From contig JAJDTL010000018.1 of NCBI GenBank assembly GCA_022827195.1, positions 124,001 through 188,000 on the forward strand: a stretch of 64,000 nt of DNA, written 5' to 3'. The notes beneath the pieces are model-generated. The model made no database searches. It saw only the letters and a list, made by a program, of their open reading frames with translations, and was not told the origin of the DNA. The stretch is from Caldilineaceae bacterium. GTDB lineage: Bacteria > Chloroflexota > Anaerolineae > Caldilineales > Caldilineaceae. The position numbers were made by a program, and so were the translations under genes. Positions 17,779 through 25,277 of the stretch are shown in pieces; the first letter of the stretch is position 1; every line of letters begins with the position of its first letter.

Positions 17779-19941
17779 ATGACTATCCCATCCGACTACA
17801 CTGAGCGCGTCTACGCCGGCGTCCTCGGCAAGTTGATCGGCGTCTATCTCGGCCGCCCCTTCGAGGGTTGGACGTACGAGAGACTTAGCGAGCGGTTCGG
17901 CGAGGTCAACTACTACGTCCATGAAGAGATGGGCGTGCCTCTCATCGTCACCGACGACGACATCTCGGGCACCTTCACCTTCCTGCGCGCCTTGCCCGAC
18001 TACGGCAACCGGCGCGAGATTACGCCCGCCCAGATCGGCCAGAGCTGGCTCAACTACATCATCGAGGAGCGCACCATCCTCTGGTGGGGCGGCATGGGCA
18101 ATTCGACCGAACACACCGCATTTCTACGCCTTAAGGAGGGCGTCCCCGCGCCTCTCAGCGGCTCAAGCGCCCTCAACGGCCAGGTCGTGGCCGAGCAGAT
18201 CGGCGCACAGATCTTCATTGACGGCTGGGCCATGGTTGCGCCGGGCGACCCGGGGCTCGCGGCCGAGCTGGCGCGCAAGGCGGCCAGCGTATCCCACGAC
18301 GGTGTCGCCGTCCACGGCGCGCAGGTGCTGGCGGCGATGGAGGCGCAGGCCTTCGTTGAGAGTGACATTGACCGCCTGATCGACACCGGCCTCTCCGTCA
18401 TCCCTGCCGACTCGCTCATCCGAACCATGATCGACCGGATCCGCGAGTGGCACGCCGCCCACGGCGACGACTGGCGCGCCACTCGTCACAAAATAGCCGC
18501 CAACTACGGTTACGAAAAGTACGGCGGCAACTGCCACATGGTGCCCAACCACGCGCTTATCATCCACGCGCTTCTACACGGGAACGACGACTTCCAGAGG
18601 TCGCTGATGATCGTCAACACCAGCGGCTGGGACACCGACTGCAACTCGGGCAACGTCGGCTGCCTGCTGGGCATCAAGAACGGCGTCGCCGGAATCGAGA
18701 GCGGCGCCGACTTTCGCGGCCCCGTCGCCGATCGTCTCTATCTTCCAACTGCCGACGGCGGCCGTGCCGTCACCGACGCCGCGACCGAGAGCATCCGCGT
18801 CGCCAATGTTGGCCGCGGCCTGGCGCGGGAGCCCGCCCTCGAGCCAAAGGAAGGCGCGCGCTACCACTTCGAGCTGCCCGGCTCGGTGCAGGGATTCATG
18901 CCCGACGAGAGCCCGGACAGTCGCGGGACCCTGAGGCTGGAGAACGTTGCCGGTCATAGCACGAATGGCAGCCGCAGTCTGGCGCTTCACTTCAGCGGCG
19001 TGGCCGCCGGTCGCGTGGCGCGCGCCGCCACACACACGTTTATCCCCTCCAATGAGGTCGCCGGCTACTTCGAGCAACGCGGCTACGCTCTGCTCGCCTC
19101 GCCTTCCCTCTATCCGGGCCAGACGGTTTCAGCCGAGCTGGAGGCCGACGCCGGCAACGGGCGCGCCGTCGAGGCCAGCCTCTTTCTGCGGCGCTATAGC
19201 GCCCAAGACGATCGGCTGACCTTGGTCCCCGGACCATCGTGCACGCTTGAGCCTGGTGCCCGCCATATCTTCAACTGGCGGCTGAAGGGATCCGGCAACG
19301 AGCCGATCGCCGAGGTTGGATTGGCGATTGACAGCCGAGAGCGCACGCAGGGGACCGTATATCTCGACTATCTCACGTGGTCGGGTGAAGCGAAGGCGGC
19401 ATTCAGCCGCCCGGACGGGCCCCCTGACCGCCGCCGTCGGACGTCAGCGCCCCAGATGTGGCGTCGCGCCTGGGTCAACGGTGTCGACAGCTATGACTCG
19501 CGCTGGCCGGAAGCCTTCCGCATCGTGCAGAACCGCGGCCGCGGCCTCTTGATGACCGGCACGCGCGAATGGCGCGATTACGTCGTCAAGTCAGCAGTCA
19601 ACCTGCACCTCTGTGCGGCTGCGGGCATTGCCGCACGCGTGCAGGGCATGAGACGCTACTACGCTTTGCTCCTGTGCCGCGACGCCGCTGGTAACGGGGT
19701 CGCCAGCCTCGTACGCGCACTCGACGGCGATACGGTCCTCGCCGAGGCCCCCTTCGCCTGGACGTACGGCGAGTCGCACACCTTTTCGCTGCGCGTCACC
19801 GGCAGCCGTCTCCGGGCCGCCATCGACGACCTCGAAGAACCCCTCTTCGAGGTCAGGGACGAGGCGCTCGACGGCGGCGGTATCGCGCTCGTCGTCGAAG
19901 AAGGCCGCGTAATGAGCGATGAGGTCATCGTTCAGCCCTAG
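17779..19941 (+). CDS. ADP-ribosylglycohydrolase-family protein with C-terminal beta-sandwich region
   Basis: A 720-residue protein. Residues about 1-330 belong to the ADP-ribosylglycohydrolase (DraG/COG1397) family: YAGVLGKLIGVYLGRP at the start, the acidic metal motif TDDDISGTF (about residues 58-66), and the second metal motif SGWDTDCNSGNVG (about 290-302). The remaining 390 residues are not part of DraG. They look like one or two beta-sandwich domains, with repeated GTVYLDYLTW and ARVQGMRRYYALLLC strands as in glycosidase accessory or laminin-G-like modules. I chose ATG 17779 over an in-frame ATG at 17731, whose extra residues lack family similarity. No signal peptide. In a sugar-catabolic setting it may hydrolyse an N-ribosyl or similar glycosidic bond rather than act on proteins. 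Confidence 0.82.
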   Translation: MTIPSDYTERVYAGVLGKLIGVYLGRPFEGWTYERLSERFGEVNYYVHEEMGVPLIVTDDDISGTFTFLRALPDYGNRREITPAQIGQSWLNYIIEERTILWWGGMGNSTEHTAFLRLKEGVPAPLSGSSALNGQVVAEQIGAQIFIDGWAMVAPGDPGLAAELARKAASVSHDGVAVHGAQVLAAMEAQAFVESDIDRLIDTGLSVIPADSLIRTMIDRIREWHAAHGDDWRATRHKIAANYGYEKYGGNCHMVPNHALIIHALLHGNDDFQRSLMIVNTSGWDTDCNSGNVGCLLGIKNGVAGIESGADFRGPVADRLYLPTADGGRAVTDAATESIRVANVGRGLAREPALEPKEGARYHFELPGSVQGFMPDESPDSRGTLRLENVAGHSTNGSRSLALHFSGVAAGRVARAATHTFIPSNEVAGYFEQRGYALLASPSLYPGQTVSAELEADAGNGRAVEASLFLRRYSAQDDRLTLVPGPSCTLEPGARHIFNWRLKGSGNEPIAEVGLAIDSRERTQGTVYLDYLTWSGEAKAAFSRPDGPPDRRRRTSAPQMWRRAWVNGVDSYDSRWPEAFRIVQNRGRGLLMTGTREWRDYVVKSAVNLHLCAAAGIAARVQGMRRYYALLLCRDAAGNGVASLVRALDGDTVLAEAPFAWTYGESHTFSLRVTGSRLRAAIDDLEEPLFEVRDEALDGGGIALVVEEGRVMSDEVIVQP

Positions 19942-19959
19942 CCGGCGCGCGCCAACCGG

Positions 19960-19988
19960 TTGAGCCGGTGGATCAGTTGTGCGATAAT
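19960..19988 (+). promoter_or_regulatory. Candidate promoter for the adenine methylase gene
   Basis: TTGAGC (19960-19965), a 17-base spacer and GATAAT (19983-19988) precede the methylase start by about 40 bases. The spacer contains one GATC at 19971-19974. Confidence 0.5.
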
Positions 19989-20026
19989 GGGGCGGGATTC
20001 CGCCTCATCTGCGCCTGTTTACCTCT

Positions 20027-20986
20027 ATGACCCGCTCCTATCCAACCCAGCTCGCGTTCCCCTTCTCACACAATCGCGGCCCCGGCGCGAGACCTTTCCT
20101 CAAGTGGGCGGGCGGCAAGGGCCAACTTCTGGACCAGATTGGAAGACATTTGCCCGCGGAACTTAGAGAAGGCCGCATAACCAAGTACGCCGAACCCTTT
20201 ATCGGCGGCGGCGCGGTCTTCTTCTCGATCGCCAACCGGTTCGGCGTGCGCGAACGCTTCATCTCCGACATGAACGAGGACCTTATCCTGGCCTACCGTA
20301 CGATTCAGCAGCAGGTCGAGGCGCTGATCGATCGCCTGGACGGGATCCAGCGCCAATACTACGGACTGATGCCGGGCGGGCAGAAACAGTTCTACTATGA
20401 GGTTAGGGAGACATTCAATCAAGGGCGCGGCGCGAGCGCGGGAAACGTGTGGCGCCGCGACGCGTCCCTGCACGTAGCCCGTCTCATCTTTTTGAACCGG
20501 ACCTGTTTTAACGGGCTATACCGGGTCAATTCGCGCGGCGACTTCAACGTGCCGTTCGGCAACTACCGCAAGCCGAGAATCTGCGACGCGCCCAACTTGC
20601 GCTCAGTATCGCATTCGTTTCAGAAAGCCGAGATTCACTTCGGCGATTTCACCGCCTGTAAGGGATTTGTCGACGAGACCACCTTCGTCTACCTGGACCC
20701 TCCCTACCGCCCGATCAGTCGCACCGCCAGTTTCAATTCCTATTACAAGAATCCATTCGACGACGCGGAACAACGCCGTCTGGCCGGCTTCTACCACGAG
20801 CTGGGCAGCGCCGGCGCCAGGCTTATGCTGAGCAATTCTGACCCGCACAATGAGGATCCGCAGGACATGTTTTTCGAAGAACTCTATTCCGGGTTCAGTA
20901 TCCACAGAGTGGTCGCGAGCCGTCGGATCAACAGCAATGCCGCAAAACGGGGTCCAGTCACGGAGCTGTTGATTACGAACTATTGA
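20027..20986 (+). CDS. Dam-family DNA adenine methylase
   Basis: A 319-residue N6-adenine methyltransferase of the alpha class. The S-adenosylmethionine motif is FLKWAGGKGQLLDQI (about residues 24-38) and the catalytic motif is DPPY at 224-227. Between them lies RVNSRGDFNVPFGNYRKP, which closely matches the target-recognition region of E. coli Dam and DpnII-type enzymes, so GATC is the likely target. No restriction endonuclease gene is adjacent, which suggests an orphan regulatory or protective methylase. The ATG has no clear Shine-Dalgarno site but a good promoter about 40 bases upstream. The MNT/HEPN pair follows 87 bases later on the same strand. Confidence 0.9.
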   Translation: MTRSYPTQLAFPFSHNRGPGARPFLKWAGGKGQLLDQIGRHLPAELREGRITKYAEPFIGGGAVFFSIANRFGVRERFISDMNEDLILAYRTIQQQVEALIDRLDGIQRQYYGLMPGGQKQFYYEVRETFNQGRGASAGNVWRRDASLHVARLIFLNRTCFNGLYRVNSRGDFNVPFGNYRKPRICDAPNLRSVSHSFQKAEIHFGDFTACKGFVDETTFVYLDPPYRPISRTASFNSYYKNPFDDAEQRRLAGFYHELGSAGARLMLSNSDPHNEDPQDMFFEELYSGFSIHRVVASRRINSNAAKRGPVTELLITNY

Positions 20987-21073
20987 GGGGCAAGGGAAAG
21001 TTGCCGGTTTCATCAGAATTGGCAGTAGAATAGAGAAAGTGTCAGGTCAGGATCCGTTTGCAGGAGGCCACTC

Positions 21074-21391
21074 GTGAAGGCACGCATTGACATTCCGTCA
21101 GCAAGGATCGCCGCGTTCTGCCAGCGCAACCAGATCGTGCGTCTGGCGCTGTTCGGTTCGGTGCTGCGGGACGACTTTACGCCCGAGAGCGACGTGGACG
21201 TCCTGGTAGATTTTGCACCGGAGGCAAGCGTCGGCTACTTCGCGCTCGGAAGAATGGAAGCTGAGTTAGAACGCATCCTGGGGCGGAAGGCGGATATTCA
21301 CACTTTTGCAGGCGTCGAGAGGAGTCCCAACTGGTTGCTTAGGGAAGAGATTCTTGGATCAGCGGAGGCTGTGTATGACCAAACGGGATGA
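21074..21391 (+). CDS. MntA-type nucleotidyltransferase antitoxin (MNT domain)
   Basis: A 105-residue minimal nucleotidyltransferase. The signature FGSVLRDDF followed by SDVDVLVDF supplies the Gly-Ser pair (28-29) and metal-binding Asp residues (40 and 42, with a further Asp at 46). In the HEPN/MNT (type VII) toxin-antitoxin systems studied, the MNT protein neutralises its HEPN partner by adding AMP to a Tyr. Its stop overlaps the start of the HEPN gene by 17 bases, the usual coupled arrangement, which makes this assignment firm. AGGAGG precedes the start. It follows the adenine methylase. Confidence 0.88.
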   Translation: MKARIDIPSARIAAFCQRNQIVRLALFGSVLRDDFTPESDVDVLVDFAPEASVGYFALGRMEAELERILGRKADIHTFAGVERSPNWLLREEILGSAEAVYDQTG

Positions 21392-21746
21392 TCGGGTCAG
21401 TTTAGTAGACATGCTGGTCTATTTCGAGGAAGCAGTCGAACTGCTGGGGGAGGCGAGCGCAATCGATCTGGCGGATGATAGATTGTTGCAGCTCGCCCTC
21501 GAGAGGCTGGTTGGAATCGTCGGAGAAGCAGCCAGTAGAGTTTCGCCAGCTACGCAGCAACGGCATCCAGAAATCCCATGGGCGCAGATCATTGGCATGC
21601 GGAACCGGGTGGTTCACGGCTACGACGCAATTGTTTTGAGCAGAATGTGGGACACCGTTAGGTATGAAATGCCCCCATTGGTCGAGCAACTGGTTGCGAT
21701 CGTGGGCAGAGACCCGGGCCGGTCCGTTCAAGGCGACGGGCCATAG
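21375..21746 (+). CDS. HepT-type HEPN domain toxin (DUF86)
   Basis: A 123-residue HEPN-domain protein, probably an RNase toxin. The catalytic and modification motif RxxxxHxY is seen as R76-N-R-V-V-H81-G-Y83, with Tyr83 as the expected AMPylation site. The start at 21375 overlaps the antitoxin gene by 17 bases and begins MTKRDDR. A longer in-frame extension upstream would lie wholly inside the MNT gene and has no family similarity. It is convergent with the DUF2085 gene, six bases away. Confidence 0.88.
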   Translation: MTKRDDRVSLVDMLVYFEEAVELLGEASAIDLADDRLLQLALERLVGIVGEAASRVSPATQQRHPEIPWAQIIGMRNRVVHGYDAIVLSRMWDTVRYEMPPLVEQLVAIVGRDPGRSVQGDGP

Positions 21747-21751
21747 GGGCA

Positions 21752-22408
21752 CTACCTCGCAAGCATCTCCTCAGCACGTATGACATCGCGCATCGCGGCA
21801 TCCAGGTAGGGGTAGGCCAACCAGACCGAGGCGCCGCCGAAGAGCCCGCCGGTCACCGTGCGCAGCCACCAGTTGCTCTCGCGCAGGCCGAATAGCTGGC
21901 TCAGGCCGTCCAGGGCCATGGGCACCAGAAGCAGGAGGTAGATCTTCAGGCTGGGCGACCGCATCCGGCCGCGCAGCAGCCCGAATAGCAGACCGGCCAG
22001 CACGACCGAACCGTAAATGGCAACGTCTCGCTGGCAGATCGCGATCTTGTAGCCGCTGGCCTCGTTGCCGCGGAATCGCCGCCGCTGGAACAGTCCGGCA
22101 TCCTCTTTCAGCCCCTCCGCCTGCAATGCCGCCAAACTATACAATGGCCGTTCGCCAAACAGGAAGTAGCTGCGGTCCGGCAACTGGTGACATGTCACCG
22201 AATAGGCGGAATAGATGAGCGAGGCCTGCGCGGCCAGGCCGGCGCTTGCGAGCGCCGGAGCCACGACCGGCAGGAGCAGGTAGACCGCTACCACCGAGTT
22301 GAAGAGGGCCAGCCAGTGTCGTGCGATCCAGATGACGAAGCCGTCAATGCGGCGGGCAAACTCCGTCTGGACGCGGTCCACTGGAGGCTGGCCAGGCTGG
22401 GTTCCCAT
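21752..22408 (-). CDS. DUF2085 membrane protein
   Basis: A 218-residue integral membrane protein of the uncharacterised DUF2085 family. The family signature is present as VTCHQLPDRSYFLFG and, after a short loop, AICQRDVAIYG, giving conserved Cys-His and Cys-x-Arg-Asp residues facing the membrane surface. About five hydrophobic segments are seen. Two starts are possible: TTG at 22420, with GGGAG too close, or ATG at 22408. I use the ATG. It is the last gene of the cytochrome maturation/thiol-redox series and begins 26 bases after the glutaredoxin-like gene, so a redox or membrane-homeostasis role is suggested only by context. Confidence 0.82.
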   Translation of the reverse strand: MGTQPGQPPVDRVQTEFARRIDGFVIWIARHWLALFNSVVAVYLLLPVVAPALASAGLAAQASLIYSAYSVTCHQLPDRSYFLFGERPLYSLAALQAEGLKEDAGLFQRRRFRGNEASGYKIAICQRDVAIYGSVVLAGLLFGLLRGRMRSPSLKIYLLLLVPMALDGLSQLFGLRESNWWLRTVTGGLFGGASVWLAYPYLDAAMRDVIRAEEMLAR

Positions 22409-22434
22409 CGCGCGAGTCAAGCTCCCACGTCCGC

Positions 22435-22692
22435 CTACCGTCCCATTTCGACGCGGATGGCGCGGCGCAATTCAATCTGCTTCACCGGGAATTCAAAGCG
22501 AACTGTAGAGCCGTCCGACCTTTCCATGTCGACATAGGGGACGTGCTTTTTCTCGTCCTCGCTGCGGCCCTGAACGTCATCCACGAAATGCTCGCTGAAG
22601 CCGAAGCCATACTCGGCTTGCAGGTCGAGCAACTCGTACTTCAGGGCATCGCAGAGCTGGCAGCTGTGTTTGGTGAACAAAGTCACCTGCAT
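22435..22692 (-). CDS. Glutaredoxin-like (thioredoxin-fold) protein
   Basis: An 85-residue single-domain thioredoxin-fold protein with a CQLC redox motif at residues 11-14 (HSCQLCDALK) and a short C-terminal half with VPYVDM, the cis-Pro segment. It belongs to the glutaredoxin 2/DUF836 group. I start at the ATG at 22692 because GAGGG lies five to six bases upstream. The in-frame GTG four codons earlier is less well placed. It starts within 10 bases of the TlpA stop codon, so the two are surely co-transcribed. No signal peptide, so it would act in the cytoplasm, possibly as a reductant partner for the membrane thiol transporter. Confidence 0.8.
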   Translation of the reverse strand: MQVTLFTKHSCQLCDALKYELLDLQAEYGFGFSEHFVDDVQGRSEDEKKHVPYVDMERSDGSTVRFEFPVKQIELRRAIRVEMGR

Positions 22693-22700
22693 CGGATCCC

Positions 22701-23297
22701 TCACTGTGGTGCGATCTGCTCGACGAATACGGTCAGCTGTTCAGCGGTAAGGAGGCCGGCCCAGCGGGCGTCGATCGTGCCGTCCACGTCGACGAAAACG
22801 GTCGTGGGCATGTTGCGCACGCCGTAGGCGCGGCCAATCGCGCCCTCCGCGTCGAGGATGACCGGCATCTTCATGCCGAACTCGGCGGCGAACGCCTCGA
22901 CAGCGTCCAGTTTTTCGCGCACGTTGACCTCGAGTACGACGACGGCCGGATTGTCATTGTGCAGTGCGACCAACTCCGGCATCTCGGCGCGGCACGGGCC
23001 GCACCAGGTTGCCCAAAAGTTGATAACGACCGGCCTTCCCTGCAAGGAGGCCAGGTCGGCGCCGCGGCCGTCGGCCAGGAAGAAGGCGAAGTTCGGCGCG
23101 GCGTCGCCCGCGGCGGTGTCGCCTTCTTCGACACGATCGGCAACGGGGAAGCCGGCGCCCAACCCCGCCGGGAACTCGTCGAGAGGGGTGGCGGTAAAGC
23201 CGTCGGGGGCAACCTCTTCGGACGCGTCGGGCACGCAAGCGGCGAGCGCCAGCGTAGCCAGGCCAGCGAAGAGCAGAAGGGCCAACCACTTCTTCAT
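22701..23297 (-). CDS. TlpA/ResA-like thioredoxin-fold lipoprotein
   Basis: A 198-residue extracytoplasmic thiol-disulfide oxidoreductase. The N-terminus is a lipoprotein signal with lipobox L-A-A-C, Cys21 being the lipid anchor. The redoxin domain carries WCGPC in FWATWCGPCRAEMPEL, and the cis-Pro region MPTTVFVD. Such proteins reduce apocytochrome Cys pairs or other exported thiols and are recharged by CcdA-type membrane proteins, which is exactly its upstream neighbour. The ATG at 23297 has AAGGA seven bases upstream and a GTG six codons earlier overlaps the previous gene. Confidence 0.9.
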   Translation of the reverse strand: MKKWLALLLFAGLATLALAACVPDASEEVAPDGFTATPLDEFPAGLGAGFPVADRVEEGDTAAGDAAPNFAFFLADGRGADLASLQGRPVVINFWATWCGPCRAEMPELVALHNDNPAVVVLEVNVREKLDAVEAFAAEFGMKMPVILDAEGAIGRAYGVRNMPTTVFVDVDGTIDARWAGLLTAEQLTVFVEQIAPQ

Positions 23298-23315
23298 TTC
23301 AGATTCCTTGCACAC

Positions 23316-24245
23316 TCAGTTCCGGACGCCCGAGAGCGCCGCGCCGCTCAGGTAGCCGATATAGGCCGGGATGAGCGGCAAAACGCAAGGGCTGATGAAA
23401 CTGATGATCCCGGCGACGAACGAAAGGGGTGCCGCGCTCAGGGCGCCGCTGTCGAAGGCGGCGCCAACTTCAACCGACTGCGAGACGCTGTCCTCCAAGA
23501 GGAAGACCCATTGATTCAGGAACGCAAACTGCGATGCCAACATGGTAAGCTGGTCGCTCCAGAGCAACCAGGCCACATAGAGAAGAAAGGCGCCGCTGAC
23601 GACGCTGACAATGTTGGCATGGCGATTAAGGCGGCGGAGAACGAGGGTCGCCCTGCTGAAGGCGGCCCCGGTAATCAGAAAGGGCAGGCCGAGCCCCAAG
23701 CTGTAGATTGCAAGCAGCAAGGCGCCCTGGCCGGCAGTGGCGCTGTCGCTGGCCAGGAAGAGGATGCTTGCCAGGATTGGACCGACACAGGGCACCCAGC
23801 CGGCGCTGAAGCTGACGCCCATCAGCGCGCTGCTAAGATAGCCCCAGCCGCGCTTCACCTTGTGAAGTTCGGTCACCCGGCGCTCAGTATACATCAGCGC
23901 GTTGAGAAAGCTCAGAATATCCACCAGCGCGGCAACGGCCGGATTGGCGGCCAGCCTCGCGTTGGCCTGGACGCGTCTGACGACCCATCCCAGGACTCCG
24001 AGAGTGGTCAGCCCAAAGATGAGAAGAAGCAGAGCTCCAACCCGCTGAATGAATGGCAGGTATTCGTTCAGGTTCTGCCCGATCAGCCCTGCGGCAGAGC
24101 CCAACAGGGTGAAGATTGCGCCGAATCCCAACACGAAGGCCAGCGAATGGAAGAACGTGCTGCTGCGACTAACCGGCGCCGCCTGAACTGTGGCGCCTTG
24201 CGTGCTGGCCTGTACGTTTCCTGCGCTGCCGATATTCTGTACCAT
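23316..24245 (-). CDS. CcdA/DsbD-beta-type thiol transporter with rearranged (apparently circularly permuted) helices
   Basis: A 309-residue membrane protein that would carry reducing power from the cytoplasm to TlpA across the membrane. It has six hydrophobic segments and exactly two Cys: Cys153 in GWVPCVGPILASIL and Cys287 in ISPCVLPLIPAYIGYLSG, the redox pair of the CcdA family. The order is unusual. In known CcdA proteins the SPCVLPL helix is the first segment and the GWTPCIGP helix the fourth. Here the chain starts with the segment normally second (SLAFVLGFGAIFTLLG, about 34-50), and the SPCVLPL helix is last (about 275-300). No such helix is encoded upstream in the frame, where a TGA occurs 17 codons before the ATG. 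No strong ribosome site is visible. It lies between ccmD and tlpA. Confidence 0.85.
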   Translation of the reverse strand: MVQNIGSAGNVQASTQGATVQAAPVSRSSTFFHSLAFVLGFGAIFTLLGSAAGLIGQNLNEYLPFIQRVGALLLLIFGLTTLGVLGWVVRRVQANARLAANPAVAALVDILSFLNALMYTERRVTELHKVKRGWGYLSSALMGVSFSAGWVPCVGPILASILFLASDSATAGQGALLLAIYSLGLGLPFLITGAAFSRATLVLRRLNRHANIVSVVSGAFLLYVAWLLWSDQLTMLASQFAFLNQWVFLLEDSVSQSVEVGAAFDSGALSAAPLSFVAGIISFISPCVLPLIPAYIGYLSGAALSGVRN

Positions 24246-24354
24246 GTTTCGATCTCGCCATCTACGATTTGCGCGAACCCTACCCTCTGCCGGTCACGCC
24301 TCAAGCCGGTGGAACAATAATACGGGTAGCCATTCGGTCATGAAGTAAACATGC

Positions 24355-24513
24355 TTACGAAGATCGGGAATCTTCGCGCGCGCTCTCTTCCTCCCACTGC
24401 CGACGTAAACTCGTCAAGGTCCTTTCCAGCGCCCGCTGGCGGTTCAGCAAGAAGAGCAGGTAGCCGCCGACCAGCAGCCAGAGCAGGATCATTACGGACG
24501 CCAGATAGATCAT
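24355..24513 (-). CDS. ccmD: CcmD-like small membrane protein
   Basis: A 52-residue protein. It begins MIYLASVMILLWLLV, giving one transmembrane helix (about 2-23), then a basic, charged tail (NRQRALERTLTSL) and an acidic Arg-rich end. This is the form of CcmD, the small subunit that helps release heme-loaded CcmE from CcmC. Its ATG at 24513 overlaps the ccmC stop in an ATGA, so translation is probably coupled. The position right after ccmABC is the conserved one. CcmD has little sequence conservation, so the call rests on size, topology and place. Confidence 0.75.
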   Translation of the reverse strand: MIYLASVMILLWLLVGGYLLFLLNRQRALERTLTSLRRQWEEESAREDSRSS

Positions 24514-25256
24514 TCGTCTCTCTCCATTTGCAGCTGCTCGATGCGCGCCTCCAGCGCAAGCTGGCGTACTCGGTGAAACAGCAGCGCCAAGAACAGGATT
24601 GCGAAGGCAATCATCGAAACGGTCAGAGCCTGTCCCATTGTCGCGCCGAGGGCAAAATCTCCCTGCGACTCCTGATTGGAGCCGGCGACGATCACCGGAT
24701 GAATCGAACGAAACAGGCGGGCACTGTAAAAAGTGAGCGGCACGCTCAGGAAGGCGAACAGCGCGTAGATGCTGGAGAAGAGGGCACGGGTCGCGGGATT
24801 CTCAAAACCGTTGCGGAACAGCATGTAGGCGACGTAGATCAGCACCGTGATTGCAGCGGTCGTCAATCTTGGATCCCAAGTCCAGTAGGTGTTCCAGGCC
24901 GGCTTCGCCCATATCGAACCCGACAGCAGCACGAAGAAGCCGAATATCGTGCCGATTTCGACGCTTGCCGCAGCCCAATGGTCAAAAACCAGCCGGCGGG
25001 TGAGCAGGTATCCGGCGCTGCCGGCAACCGAGCCCAGAAAGCCCAGGAGAGCGGCGATATTGCTGCCGATATGGAAATAGAAGATGCGCTGCGCGACCTG
25101 CTCTACGCCGGCGAGATTGACGGCGTCGCCAGCGTATATGAGCCCGGCCCAAATCGCCAGGGCCATCGTCAGCGCAGCGAGAACATCGAGGATCAGGAGC
25201 GGCCATAAGGGCGCGTCCGACCGCCTGGAATTTGGAAGAGTGCTCAGAGTGCTCAA
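24510..25256 (-). CDS. ccmC: Heme exporter/heme-CcmE transfer protein CcmC
   Basis: A 248-residue membrane protein of the heme-handling family that loads heme onto CcmE. The tryptophan-rich WWD segment is WAKPAWNTYWTWDPRLT (about residues 117-133), and the flanking heme-axial His residues are in FYFHIGSN and RSIHPVI. Six transmembrane segments are seen. The start appears to be TTG at 25256 with AAAGG upstream, since the next in-frame ATG lies inside the first helix. It follows ccmB by 21 bases and overlaps ccmD. Confidence 0.9.
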   Translation of the reverse strand: MSTLSTLPNSRRSDAPLWPLLILDVLAALTMALAIWAGLIYAGDAVNLAGVEQVAQRIFYFHIGSNIAALLGFLGSVAGSAGYLLTRRLVFDHWAAASVEIGTIFGFFVLLSGSIWAKPAWNTYWTWDPRLTTAAITVLIYVAYMLFRNGFENPATRALFSSIYALFAFLSVPLTFYSARLFRSIHPVIVAGSNQESQGDFALGATMGQALTVSMIAFAILFLALLFHRVRQLALEARIEQLQMERDE

Positions 25257-25277
25257 AGGACCTTTCTCTCCCCGTGT

